A DNA stretch of 64,000 nt, taken from NCBI GenBank assembly GCA_045632265.1, contig JAZQWG010000027.1, forward strand, positions 62,001 to 126,000, written 5' to 3'. The notes under the pieces are model-generated. The model saw only the letters and a list, made by a program, of their open reading frames with translations, did not search any database and was not told the origin of the DNA. Every line of letters begins with the position of its first letter. Position 1 is the first letter of the stretch. A program made the translations under genes and the position numbers. The stretch is from Scatosoma sp045632265. Its GTDB lineage: Bacteria > Bacillota > Clostridia > Christensenellales > Borkfalkiaceae. Shown in pieces: positions 16,608-24,461 of the stretch.

Positions 16608-17039
16608 TTACGGTTTATATACTTTTTCAGCCGCAATCCCTTGCAACTGCGTTTCGTCTATCATGGAAAGCAGCTCGTTTATTCGCTCGCTTTCCCCTAT
16701 CAAATACAAGTACCCAAGCACCGCCTCAAAACCGGTTGAACGGCTGTATTCCGCAACGCTTGCGCTTTTGCTTTTGGTCGCCTTTTTCGCATTTCTGCCA
16801 CGGCGATAAATTTCTTCTTCCTCTTGCGAAAGAGTGGGCAACACCCTTTCCAAAAAGGCGCTTTGCCCTTTTGCCGACACCACTTTCGATGCCGCGCGTT
16901 GCAAATCCGCCGCCTTGCCCGTGCCCGATTTCACAAGCTGTTCTCGCACGTACAACGAATACACCGCATCCCCTAAAAACGCCAACGTCACGGGATTGAT
17001 TTGCGCCGCTTTTATCTTGTCTAAACGCTCCGTATTCAT
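16608..17039 (-). CDS. mrnC: Mini-ribonuclease 3
   Basis: 143 aa from the ATG that follows AAAGGAG at good spacing. An adjacent in-frame GTG is also possible; the longer ORF from 17096 begins upstream of the ribosome site. It has a ribonuclease III catalytic fold without a dsRNA-binding domain: LAFLGDAVYSLYVREQLV carries the Asp of the signature, and FEAVLGYLYLIGESERINEL the second acidic helix. MrnC matures 23S rRNA 5' and 3' ends in Firmicutes. It is the first gene downstream of its own promoter, at 17076-17104. Confidence 0.93.
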   Translation of the reverse strand: MNTERLDKIKAAQINPVTLAFLGDAVYSLYVREQLVKSGTGKAADLQRAASKVVSAKGQSAFLERVLPTLSQEEEEIYRRGRNAKKATKSKSASVAEYSRSTGFEAVLGYLYLIGESERINELLSMIDETQLQGIAAEKVYKP

Positions 17040-17075
17040 CACGCGAAAACACTCCTTTTGCCAAACTTGATTTAT

Positions 17076-17104
17076 ATTATAGCATAATATAAACAAAATA
17101 ACAA
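17076..17104 (-). promoter_or_regulatory. Promoter for mrnC-rlmB-sigH-dnaX-ybaB
   Basis: On the minus strand: TTGTTA, 17 bp, TATAAT, located between the cwlD stop and mrnC. Confidence 0.7.
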
Positions 17105-17132
17105 GTGATTATGGCAATTTTTCACGCCCAAC

Positions 17133-17846
17133 TTATGCGCTTTGCTCAATAAAATACTCCAAAACCCCGTCCGCAAGCACCTTTGCCAAACTTTTTTGCC
17201 AACTTTCGCTAATTAGCAAACTTTCATCTTTAGGGCTGGATAGAAAACCGCACTCGACAATCACGGCGGGCACGTGGTAGCATTGCAACATAAAATACTC
17301 CCCTTTTTGTATTTTTCGCCCCTTTACCCCTTCCTTTTCATACAAGCCGTTTATGCTATTTTGCAACAAAGTTGCAAGCACCTTGCTTTTTAGGTGGTTA
17401 TCCCCGTAAAAGACTTGCCCGCCCCGTTCCTTTTGCGAAGCATAGAAATTTTGGTGAATGGAAAGAACAAGCAGCGGTTTTTCCCGCTCGATAATCTCTT
17501 TTCGCTTTTGCATATCCCGTTTCTTAAACCCGCGCGCCGTCGTATCGTACAGCCCCTCGCTCGTTTTTCTCGTCAACGCAACGGCAAAGCCCCTATCCTT
17601 TAATTCCTTTTGCAAAGCAAAAGTGATTGCCAAATTTATATCGCTTTCCTTTTGCCTACTCACTACGCCCGTCACGCCGCCGTCTATCCCGCCGTGCCCC
17701 GCATCCAACACGATTTTCATTTCCCCTTGCGAAGCGGACACAGTTTGCGGGCGTTGCAACGCTTGCACACACACGCCAAACGCCGCCAAAAACAATACGC
17801 CCACAGCCAAACAACTTGCTATTATGCTCTTTTTCCATTTTTTCAT
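17133..17846 (-). CDS. cwlD: N-acetylmuramoyl-L-alanine amidase CwlD
   Basis: 237 aa with an N-terminal signal anchor (~8-30) and a zinc Amidase_3 domain. Visible zinc and catalytic motifs are IVLDAGHGGIDGG (first His), LLVLSIHQNFYAS (second His) and VIVECGFLSSPKDESLL (catalytic Glu). CwlD removes stem peptides from cortex peptidoglycan so that muramic lactam can form, which is needed for spore germination. Its presence with spoVAC and sigH supports a spore former. The TATAAT at the start lies only 5 bp before the ATG, and the Shine-Dalgarno is weak. Confidence 0.93.
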   Translation of the reverse strand: MKKWKKSIIASCLAVGVLFLAAFGVCVQALQRPQTVSASQGEMKIVLDAGHGGIDGGVTGVVSRQKESDINLAITFALQKELKDRGFAVALTRKTSEGLYDTTARGFKKRDMQKRKEIIEREKPLLVLSIHQNFYASQKERGGQVFYGDNHLKSKVLATLLQNSINGLYEKEGVKGRKIQKGEYFMLQCYHVPAVIVECGFLSSPKDESLLISESWQKSLAKVLADGVLEYFIEQSA

Positions 17847-17977
17847 ACGCTATTATACGCCTACATACGTCCCAAATATGCCACGTATAGGCACTTAACG
17901 GCCCTATCCCCCATAACGTAATGCGACAAAAGCGTTTTTCTTTCGCCGCTTTTCCCCTTTTTTCGAGCTCAAAAGTT

Positions 17978-17986
17978 TGCTACAAT
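17978..17986 (+). promoter_or_regulatory. Extended -10 promoter placing the start at the ATG of the 17993 gene
   Basis: TGCTACAAT is an extended -10. Six bases later comes the ATG, so transcription would begin at or near the start codon. No good -35 and no ribosome site are present. Confidence 0.5.
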
Positions 17987-17992
17987 GCACGT

Positions 17993-18250
17993 ATGAATAG
18001 TTTGCTTATTTCTTCCGCCGTCGGCATAATTTGGCTGATTTTATTGTTTCTTCTTTGCTTTACGCTCGTGCACGTGTTGCGCCTTGCGCGTTTAGGTCAA
18101 GCCTATCGAAAAAGCGAAAACACCCCGCAATCGCCCCCGCCACCACCGCCAACGCAAGAAAAGCCGAGCGAGCCTATCTATTACATCGTAGAAAAGAAAA
18201 AACGGCTAAAATCCAGCCTTGGCGAGCCAAAACGCATCAATTTCAAGTAA
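17993..18250 (+). CDS. Small single-pass membrane protein, unknown function
   Basis: 85 aa. One transmembrane segment (~4-26) is followed by a short basic cytoplasmic region, a run of six or more prolines (~45-52), and a conserved-looking tail EPIYYIVEKKKRLKSS ending GEPKRINFK. I do not recognise a named family. The ATG at 17993 was chosen over an in-frame ATG at 17921 because the added residues look like spacer DNA. Neither has a ribosome site, and the position of the -10 suggests a leaderless transcript. It is divergent from cwlD. Confidence 0.6.
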   Translation: MNSLLISSAVGIIWLILLFLLCFTLVHVLRLARLGQAYRKSENTPQSPPPPPPTQEKPSEPIYYIVEKKKRLKSSLGEPKRINFK

Positions 18251-18274
18251 AAAAATCCCTCTCTTAAACGCATA

Positions 18275-18310
18275 CATGCCCCGTCCGTTGCAAAAAACGG
18301 ACGGGGCATG
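18275..18310. terminator. Long hairpin between convergent genes
   Basis: A 15-bp perfect stem (CATGCCCCGTCCGTT) with a 6-base loop lies between two tail-to-tail genes. T tracts are weak on both sides, but it is probably a bidirectional terminator. Confidence 0.75.
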
Positions 18311-18330
18311 TGCTTGATGAAATATTGATT

Positions 18331-18735
18331 TTACTTTTTGCTATCCGCTTGGGAAACGGCTTCAAATTCGTTCGTCTTGTCGTTGAACTTTTCCAAATTA
18401 CCGCCGTCCGTCCACAATCTTTCAAGGTGATAAAAAAGACGTGTTTCGTCGTTGAAGATATGCACGATAACGTCGCCGTAATCCACGACAGCCCAACGTC
18501 CGTCGCGCACCCCTTCCGTGCGAGTGGGTACAAGCCCTAATTCCTTTTCCACAAGTTCTTCCACTCTTTCGCCCATAGCGCGGATTTGCGGGGCGTTGCT
18601 GCCGCTTGCCACCACGAAATAATCGCAAAGGTCGGTTTTCTCACGCACGTATAAACTTACGATGTCCTTACCACGCTTATCCGCAAGCGCCTTACAAATT
18701 TCCAAAACTAATTGTTTGCTCGTCGTATTTTCCAT
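18331..18735 (-). CDS. rsfS: Ribosome silencing factor RsfS
   Basis: 134 aa, usual size. It carries the family motifs KRGKDIVSLYVREKTDLCDY, FVVASGSNAPQIRAMGERVE and GRWAVVDYGDVIVHIFNDET. RsfS binds ribosomal protein L14 and blocks subunit joining under nutrient limitation. It sits 4 bp after the nadD-yqeK fusion gene, the conserved Firmicutes arrangement. An acidic/Lys-rich tail (~120-134) is unremarkable. GGAAGGATAAAGAT precedes the ATG. Confidence 0.95.
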   Translation of the reverse strand: MENTTSKQLVLEICKALADKRGKDIVSLYVREKTDLCDYFVVASGSNAPQIRAMGERVEELVEKELGLVPTRTEGVRDGRWAVVDYGDVIVHIFNDETRLFYHLERLWTDGGNLEKFNDKTNEFEAVSQADSKK

Positions 18736-18739
18736 ATCT

Positions 18740-19912
18740 TTATCCTTCCTTTTTATTCTTGTAAAATGCGTACGCCCGCTTGGTGAGCGGATATACGTCG
18801 TTGCCCTTTTCTTCCAAATATTCTATCGTCCGCCTTAACGCTTCTTCCAAGCAATCGAATAAATATTCTCTTGATTTTTCTTTGGGAAGCTCCTTCCAGT
18901 ACAAAGAACGAATTACGTCCACGCCGTCGTACACCCGCTCGTCTTCCACCATGTCGGCAAGGAATATCAGCGCGCCAAGCACCGTCATATCTTCCCTACC
19001 ACTCGTATGGAAACGGATAGCGTCCAACACTTCTTCGTCCGTAATATTAAAAGTGTTTTCCGCAACGTATGCGCCCGTGTACTGATGCAAAACGGGCTCT
19101 GGCACTTCCCCCCACGCCTTATCCAAAACAAAACCGTCTAACTGCGGGCTGTCTTTAGATAAGTTTTTCGCGCAATCGTGAAAGAGCGCCGCCGTAATCA
19201 CCTTTTCTTCGTCCAAGCCCAAAAACGCCGCACGCTTTGCCGCCGTGATCGCTACACGAACGCTGTGCGCCGCACGGGAAGGTTTTTCCAAAGCAAGCGC
19301 TTCTTGCGCCCCCTCTATTTGGTACAAACCCTTTTCGTAGATAAAGCGTTCCACTCTTTCCCCAACGAAAGAAGTTATTTCTTTGCCCGCCGCCGCCAAC
19401 ACACGAATTTCCGTAGAAGAAACGGGCGCGCCGTTGTAATGGATAACGGCAAAGCTTTTGTGAAATCTTTCTTCAAAGGCTGCGCTTTCCCTTTCCAACC
19501 AACCGTCCTTTTCATTGCGCGCACACACGGCAAGCGTGGCGTTTTGCAAAATATCTTCGGGGTTGCGCCACGTGGGAAAATCACGCAACATATCCGTGCC
19601 TACCAAAAAGAAAAGTTCCGCATTATCATACGCATTTTTGAAATGACGGCAAGTGAGATAGGTATAACTCGTTCCCCCTTGGCGCATTTCATAATCGCTC
19701 ACCTCAATTTTTTCTTCCCCTGCAAACGCCAAACGGCACATTTCCAAGCGAGTGGCATCATCCGTAATCTTTTTACCAAGCTTGTGTGGGGGAGTGTGCG
19801 CAGGGAGCACGAACAATTTATCCAAGGCAAGCGATTGTATCGCCGCTTGGGCAAGGCGCAAATGTTCGCTGTGCACGGGGTCGAACGAACCGCCGAAAAT
19901 GCCTATCCGCAT
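18740..19912 (-). CDS. nadD: Fusion: nicotinate-nucleotide adenylyltransferase (NadD) + HD hydrolase (YqeK)
   Basis: 390 aa. Residues ~1-195 are NadD, with the nucleotidyltransferase signature GIFGGSFDPVHSEHLRLA and VSSTEIR; it makes nicotinic acid adenine dinucleotide in NAD synthesis. Residues ~205-390 are a YqeK-type HD domain, with HSVRVAITA, LFHDCAKN (the His-Asp metal pair) and RFHTSGREDM; YqeK hydrolyses diadenosine tetraphosphate. In Bacillus these are two adjacent genes, and here they form one reading frame. AAAAGGAGGCGTAAAAGT precedes the ATG. It is followed directly by rsfS. Confidence 0.92.
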   Translation of the reverse strand: MRIGIFGGSFDPVHSEHLRLAQAAIQSLALDKLFVLPAHTPPHKLGKKITDDATRLEMCRLAFAGEEKIEVSDYEMRQGGTSYTYLTCRHFKNAYDNAELFFLVGTDMLRDFPTWRNPEDILQNATLAVCARNEKDGWLERESAAFEERFHKSFAVIHYNGAPVSSTEIRVLAAAGKEITSFVGERVERFIYEKGLYQIEGAQEALALEKPSRAAHSVRVAITAAKRAAFLGLDEEKVITAALFHDCAKNLSKDSPQLDGFVLDKAWGEVPEPVLHQYTGAYVAENTFNITDEEVLDAIRFHTSGREDMTVLGALIFLADMVEDERVYDGVDVIRSLYWKELPKEKSREYLFDCLEEALRRTIEYLEEKGNDVYPLTKRAYAFYKNKKEG

Positions 19913-19944
19913 ACTTTTACGCCTCCTTTTCTCTTTCTTTTTCC

Positions 19945-19973
19945 ATTATACAATATATTTTCCTTTTTTTCAA
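19945..19973 (-). promoter_or_regulatory. Promoter for nadD-yqeK-rsfS
   Basis: On the minus strand: TTGAAA, 17 bp, TATAAT. Confidence 0.7.
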
Positions 19974-20008
19974 GTTTATAAAGCAAAAATCTCGGCAAAA
20001 ATTTAAGC

Positions 20009-20761
20009 ATGAAAAAATCCGCCTTTATATCCGATTTAATTTTCACGTTTTTAGTGACAAGCATCTTTTTTTTGTGCCTATTCCGCTATTTAGGCTCGCC
20101 CCTTGTTTTGTCCTTTCTCTTTGCTTTTTTATGTGGCGGCATTGCCGTTGTGGGCGTGGGCGCGCTTGGGAAAAACAAGCGTAGAAAACAATCGCTTAAT
20201 CGAATAGAAGAACTGCAAAAGGACAAACTGCTTGCCCACCTTTCCCTGCTTTCCGATACGCAAAAGACCGCTCTTTTTCAAAGCGTACTTTCCCGCCAAA
20301 CCCCCGTGCACCGTTTTTCCGCCTTACGCTTGACGGGGGAAAACGCCATGTATTTTTTGCGACTGCGCTTTTCGCCCGTTTGCGCCGACGAGATAGCCGC
20401 CATTTCCAGAGTGAAATCGGCAAAGGAAAAAATTTTGCTTTGCAATTTTATTGAAGAAGAAGCCAAAAACCTTTGCGAAACGCTGTGTATCCGTGTGTGG
20501 ACGGGCAACGACGTGTATTCGCTCATTAAAGCCGCCGACGCCTTACCCGAGCGCTTTTTAGGCGAGCCTACCCCTAAAAACAAACGCCAAATCAAACTTC
20601 GGCTTTGCTTTGCAAAAAGAAACAGCCGCCGTTTTTTCATCGGTGGCTGTTTGATATTGTTGACGTCGCTTGTCACGCCTTTTTCCTATTATTATCTTAT
20701 CTTCGGCTCTATTTTACTGCTCGTAGCAACGCTCGTGCGAATTTTCGGCTACGTTGATTAA
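20009..20761 (+). CDS. Membrane protein of unknown function
   Basis: 250 aa. It has two transmembrane helices at the N-terminus (~8-50), a cytoplasmic middle domain (~55-195), and two more helices near the C-terminus (~207-245). The middle domain starts with a basic, possibly coiled segment (NRIEELQKDKLLAHL) and contains VKSAKEKILLCNFIEEEAKN and VWTGNDVYSLIKAADALP. I do not recognise the family. Its stop overlaps that of the convergent nnrDE gene by a few bases, so the two genes share no spacer terminator. No strong ribosome site is visible upstream. Confidence 0.7.
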   Translation: MKKSAFISDLIFTFLVTSIFFLCLFRYLGSPLVLSFLFAFLCGGIAVVGVGALGKNKRRKQSLNRIEELQKDKLLAHLSLLSDTQKTALFQSVLSRQTPVHRFSALRLTGENAMYFLRLRFSPVCADEIAAISRVKSAKEKILLCNFIEEEAKNLCETLCIRVWTGNDVYSLIKAADALPERFLGEPTPKNKRQIKLRLCFAKRNSRRFFIGGCLILLTSLVTPFSYYYLIFGSILLLVATLVRIFGYVD

Positions 20762-22257
20762 CCGTCGATTTCCTTAAACTCCTTACCAAGACAATCGATA
20801 ATATCCCTTGCAATCAACGCTCGTTCGCCCATTTCTTCCGCTGCAATTTCCGCTGCTCTGCCCACCACGTAGCCGCCTGCACACGCACCGTCGTACGTAG
20901 AAGCGCCTTGTGCGCAAAGCCCAGCAATCACGCCTGCAAGCACGTCGCCGCTGCCACCCTTGGCTTGACCGCTGTTGCCCGTTTCGTTGACAAACGTCTT
21001 TTCCCCGTCCGTGCAAACGGATACGGCGTTTTTCAAATACACGTTGCAAGCGCTTGCCAAAGCAAATTCTTTCGCCACTTCCAACGGGTTTTCCAAAATC
21101 TCGTTTACGGCTATGCCACTCAAACGACTAAATTCCTTTACGTGCGGCGTCAAGACGACGTCGCATTTTTTATTTTTCAAAACCTTTTCCGCTTTGGTAT
21201 GTAAAGCAAGCGCATTGAGCGCATCAGCGTCCAACACCAACTTCCCTTCGTATTTTTTCAAAAGGTATTTCACCGCTTTTGCAACTTCTTTCGTTGCGCC
21301 CATGCCCATACCGAAAGCGATAGCATCGTAAGCGAGCAATCTTTCCAAATACCTTTCGTCAAACGTGGGCACGTTGCCCTTGCAAAGGGGTTGCAACAAC
21401 GCCTCGGGCATACGCAACAAAAAATGCGGTATTAAGCCCATCGGCGTAAACAACGTGGTGTAGCCCGCGCCGCTTCGAAGACACGCCGCCGTAGCCAAAT
21501 ACGCCGCGCCCGTGTACGAAACGCTACCCGCAACGATTGCCGCTCTGCCATAACTACCCTTATGCGAATTGCGTTGGCGTTTAGGCAACAATTCTTTTAT
21601 CAATTCTTTATCCATCATTCTACTATACCCGTCCTTTGGCAATGCAATGCCTATATCTTCGCGGTACACTTCCCCCGCATAATCAATTCCGTCGTTAAAA
21701 TATACGCCCGTTTTGAGTTCCCCCAAACAAAGTGTGCAATCGGCTTTCACGGCAACGCTTTCCTTTCGTCCGTTGTCCCCGTTTATCCCTGAAGGTATGT
21801 CCGCCGACAGCACTTTCGCCCCCGCCTTTTTATAAGCGTTAATTTTCTCAATCGCCACGGCGTAAGGCTTGGAAAGAACGCCCTTAAACCCCGTACCTAA
21901 AAGACAATCGACAACGAGTGCGTAGTCTTTATCCAAAAACTCGCTATTTACAACCCCGCCGTCTTGAAGGAAATCCGCTTTTGCGCTTTCACAATCAGCG
22001 GAAAAACGCTCGGCAAAGCATACCACGTCCACATTGAAATGCAACGCAAGCAAATTTCGTGCGCAAATAAATCCGTCGCCGCCGTTGTTGCCACCGCCGC
22101 ACACGCAAAGCACGTTTCCACCCGTTATCATCGCTTGCACACGATTAGACAAAGCCATGCCCGCCCTTTCCATCAGCGTTTTTGCGGGTACGCCAAGGTT
22201 TTCTATCGTGTACTTGTCCGCTTCTCGCATTTGATTGCAAGTTAAAACGTAGTTCAT
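20758..22257 (-). CDS. nnrDE: Bifunctional NAD(P)H-hydrate epimerase / ADP-dependent dehydratase
   Basis: 499 aa repair enzyme. The N-terminal YjeF_N epimerase domain (~1-215) has CVCGGGNNGGDGFICARNLL and VVDCLLGTGFKG. The C-terminal dehydratase domain (~225-495) has HKGSYGRAAIVAGS, ALVLDADALN-type and SGQAKGGSGDVLAGVIAG motifs. Together they restore NAD(P)H damaged by hydration. The gene overlaps the birA stop by 4 bp (ATGA), with GGGGGGATAT as ribosome site. The downstream end overlaps the opposite-strand gene. Confidence 0.95.
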   Translation of the reverse strand: MNYVLTCNQMREADKYTIENLGVPAKTLMERAGMALSNRVQAMITGGNVLCVCGGGNNGGDGFICARNLLALHFNVDVVCFAERFSADCESAKADFLQDGGVVNSEFLDKDYALVVDCLLGTGFKGVLSKPYAVAIEKINAYKKAGAKVLSADIPSGINGDNGRKESVAVKADCTLCLGELKTGVYFNDGIDYAGEVYREDIGIALPKDGYSRMMDKELIKELLPKRQRNSHKGSYGRAAIVAGSVSYTGAAYLATAACLRSGAGYTTLFTPMGLIPHFLLRMPEALLQPLCKGNVPTFDERYLERLLAYDAIAFGMGMGATKEVAKAVKYLLKKYEGKLVLDADALNALALHTKAEKVLKNKKCDVVLTPHVKEFSRLSGIAVNEILENPLEVAKEFALASACNVYLKNAVSVCTDGEKTFVNETGNSGQAKGGSGDVLAGVIAGLCAQGASTYDGACAGGYVVGRAAEIAAEEMGERALIARDIIDCLGKEFKEIDG

Positions 22258-22967
22258 ATATCCCCCCTTAACGACACTTCCGCCGACGGAAATTTTTGCA
22301 ATCCCTCGCTCGTCAAGCCAAGCAAGTTTCCTTCCTTGTCCACACCTTGCACTTTTACACGCAACTTTTTATCCCCGCATAAGAGCGTCACTTCTTCGCC
22401 GATAAACGCTACGTATTGGGGGTATTTCAACCACGTAGTAGCACTTTCGATGTGTTTAAGCAGTTTTTCTTCCACTTCTTCCACAGTAAATTTCTTGCCC
22501 GTTTCAAGCAAAATGCTTGTGGCGATGTCCTTTAATTCGTCTTCCAAGGGATTGAATACGTTTATGCCTATCCCTACGATAGACGAGCGAATTTTATCTC
22601 CCGAAAAGGTGTTTTCAATCAAAATTCCGCAAATCTTTTTGCCGTTTATTAAAATATCGTTCGGCCACTTGATTTTTGGTTGCAAACCAAACTCTTCAAG
22701 CGTTAAACATACCGCCGCAGCCGCATTTTGCATAATTTGAAAAGCGTCTTTTGCTAAAAAATCGTCGTAAAAACGCAAAATGCTGATATACAGCCCGCCG
22801 ATATCGGAAGAAAAACTTCTTCCCTTCGTGCCACGCCCGCCCGTTTGGCTTTTTGCAACGACGACCAAGTTTTTGCCGTCTATCCGCTTTGCTTTTGCGT
22901 AATCGTTGGTGGAAGGGATACTCTCAAAGCGTTCTACGTGCATTTTATTTTCTTTCAACGCGTACAT
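22254..22967 (-). CDS. birA: Biotin--[acetyl-CoA-carboxylase] ligase
   Basis: 237 aa, a BirA without the N-terminal repressor helix-turn-helix. Motifs are ESIPSTNDYAK, VAKSQTGGRGTKGRSFSS (biotinyl-AMP loop), KIKWPNDILINGKKICGILIE and the C-terminal cap (~190-237). It attaches biotin to carboxylase carrier domains. The start may be this ATG, a TTG at codon 4 better spaced from GGGGG, or ATG at codon 9. The first 21 bases match the spoVAC start region almost exactly. It lies between recX and nnrDE. Confidence 0.94.
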   Translation of the reverse strand: MYALKENKMHVERFESIPSTNDYAKAKRIDGKNLVVVAKSQTGGRGTKGRSFSSDIGGLYISILRFYDDFLAKDAFQIMQNAAAAVCLTLEEFGLQPKIKWPNDILINGKKICGILIENTFSGDKIRSSIVGIGINVFNPLEDELKDIATSILLETGKKFTVEEVEEKLLKHIESATTWLKYPQYVAFIGEEVTLLCGDKKLRVKVQGVDKEGNLLGLTSEGLQKFPSAEVSLRGDI

Positions 22968-22976
22968 ACCCCCTTT

Positions 22977-23600
22977 TTAATCTTCTTCTATCGAGCCAAA
23001 TTCCGAAATTACGTCTTTGATAATATCGAAATCAAAGCCCTTGCCAAGCAAATATTTCGCCGCCTTTTGCAGCGTTTCTTTGTCCGTTTCCTTGTTTCTC
23101 ATATACTTTTGCAAAATCGCGCTTGCCGCTTGTTTTTGCGTATCTTCGTCCAAATTCTCAATCGCTTCGTCCACGTCTTCTTGCGAAAGCCCCTTGCCAC
23201 GAAGTTTGGCACGGATAGCCCGCACGCCCGTCTTTTTCGCAAGCGATTCTACGTAGCTTTCCGCATATTCTTTATCGTTGAGAAAACCGTATTCTTTCAG
23301 CTTTTCTATAACGTAATCGCACACGGCGGACAAATAACCTTTGCCACCCAAAAAATCACGGATTTGCTTTTCCGTTTTTCTCGAAGCGGAAAGGTGCGTC
23401 ATCGCCTTGTCGAGCGCCGTGCTTTTTTCGCTTTCAAGTTGAATTTCCGCAAGACGAGACGGTGCTACCGTTTGACCAACTTTCAAACGATTTTTCACCG
23501 TCGTTTCTATCGTCAATCCGCAATAAAAACGCCCGTCGATATAGATGTTGCACCGTCTTTTATCCTTGATTTGCGGTGTTATCGCCGTAATTTCGTTCAC
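22977..23600 (-). CDS. recX: Regulatory protein RecX
   Basis: 207 aa from a GTG that follows AAAGGGGAATTTTC. A longer ORF from 23672 runs back through the promoter and is rejected. It has the RecX helical repeats: ALDKAMTHLSASRKTEKQIR, then VCDYVIEKLKEYGFLNDKEY and IRAKLRGKGLSQEDVDEAIE. RecX modulates RecA filaments. A clear promoter and a perfect 7-3-7 inverted repeat lie directly upstream. First gene of recX-birA-nnrDE. Confidence 0.92.
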   Translation of the reverse strand: MNEITAITPQIKDKRRCNIYIDGRFYCGLTIETTVKNRLKVGQTVAPSRLAEIQLESEKSTALDKAMTHLSASRKTEKQIRDFLGGKGYLSAVCDYVIEKLKEYGFLNDKEYAESYVESLAKKTGVRAIRAKLRGKGLSQEDVDEAIENLDEDTQKQAASAILQKYMRNKETDKETLQKAAKYLLGKGFDFDIIKDVISEFGSIEED

Positions 23601-23620
23601 GAAAATTCCCCTTTGCTTTG

Positions 23621-23637
23621 CAATACTGATAGTATTG
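23621..23637. promoter_or_regulatory. Perfect inverted repeat at the recX start site
   Basis: CAATACTGATAGTATTG is a 7-3-7 perfect palindrome overlapping the recX -10 and the predicted transcription start. It could be an operator or a 5' hairpin. It does not match the Firmicutes LexA box. Confidence 0.5.
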
Positions 23638-23662
23638 TAGCACACTTGATAGAAAAAGTCAA
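23634..23662 (-). promoter_or_regulatory. recX promoter
   Basis: On the minus strand: TTGACT, 17 bp, TACAAT. Confidence 0.75.
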
Positions 23663-23691
23663 TCCTACGCAAAAAGAAAACTCTCGAACGC

Positions 23692-23720
23692 TTTACAATC
23701 GAAAAAAAATGTGATATACT
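23692..23720 (+). promoter_or_regulatory. Promoter for the phosphoribosyltransferase gene
   Basis: TTTACA, 17 bp, TATACT. Confidence 0.7.
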
Positions 23721-23754
23721 GATAATACAAAACTGATTTTTGGAAGGTGTTTTT

Positions 23755-24300
23755 ATGAAATTTCATACCGTCGATCTCAAAGGTTATCAAGCTGATTTGC
23801 CCATTCTTCCCTTGCCCAGCGGCATTTCGATTGCGTTTTTTAACTTACACGGCAACACGGAAATGACCGAACATTGCGGCAAAAAACTTGCCGAACTTTT
23901 GCAAGATTGCGACGTGCTTCTCACCGCCGAATCGAAGGGTTTGCAACTCACCCATTGCGTAGCAAGAGAACTTGGCCACAAGTTTTACGCCGTAGCAAGA
24001 AAGAGCAAGAAATTGTACATGCAAGACGGAATCGAAGTGGCGATTGAATCGTCCATCACTACGGGCAAAGAACAAAAATTGTATCTTTCCAAACACGATA
24101 CCGAGCTTTTGAAAGGCAAAAAGGTGGGCATTGTGGACGACGTAGTTTCCACGGGCGCATCCTTGAAAGGTTTGGAAGACTTGGTGGAAAAAGCGGGCGG
24201 GATTATCGCAAAAAAAGCGTTCGTGCTTGCGGAAGCGGATGCAGCGGATAGAAAAGACGTCGTTTTCCTTGCTCAAATTCCTATTTTTCTCAACAACTAA
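23755..24300 (+). CDS. Adenine phosphoribosyltransferase-like protein
   Basis: 181 aa from the ATG after GGAAGGTGTTTTT. It is a type I phosphoribosyltransferase fold with the PRPP loop VGIVDDVVSTGASLKGLEDL (~122-141). An upstream segment VLLTAESKGLQLTHCVAREL matches the Apt-type substrate region, and KSKKLYM matches the flexible loop. It converts a purine base (probably adenine) and PRPP to the nucleotide. Sequence divergence from classic Apt means xanthine or another base is possible. It is monocistronic, divergent from recX, and followed by a terminator-like hairpin. Confidence 0.82.
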   Translation: MKFHTVDLKGYQADLPILPLPSGISIAFFNLHGNTEMTEHCGKKLAELLQDCDVLLTAESKGLQLTHCVARELGHKFYAVARKSKKLYMQDGIEVAIESSITTGKEQKLYLSKHDTELLKGKKVGIVDDVVSTGASLKGLEDLVEKAGGIIAKKAFVLAEADAADRKDVVFLAQIPIFLNN

Positions 24301-24315
24301 TTACATAAAAAACGC

Positions 24316-24345
24316 AGCCGTTCCCTTGTGGGGACGACTTTTTTT
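24316..24345 (+). terminator. Terminator after the phosphoribosyltransferase gene
   Basis: An imperfect 10-bp stem (AGCCGTTCCC / GGGGACGACT) is followed by seven T. Confidence 0.75.
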
Positions 24346-24398
24346 GCTTTTTTTACAAGAAATGCGCCACTTTTGCCTTAAAAAAATAAAAACGAGTA

Positions 24399-24427
24399 TT
24401 GACACGTGGGCGCGCGTATGCTATACT
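24399..24427 (+). promoter_or_regulatory. Promoter for the secreted phosphatase operon
   Basis: TTGACA, 17 bp, TATACT. Confidence 0.75.
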
Positions 24428-24461
24428 GATTTATGACAATAAACTCCCAAAGGAGAATTTT

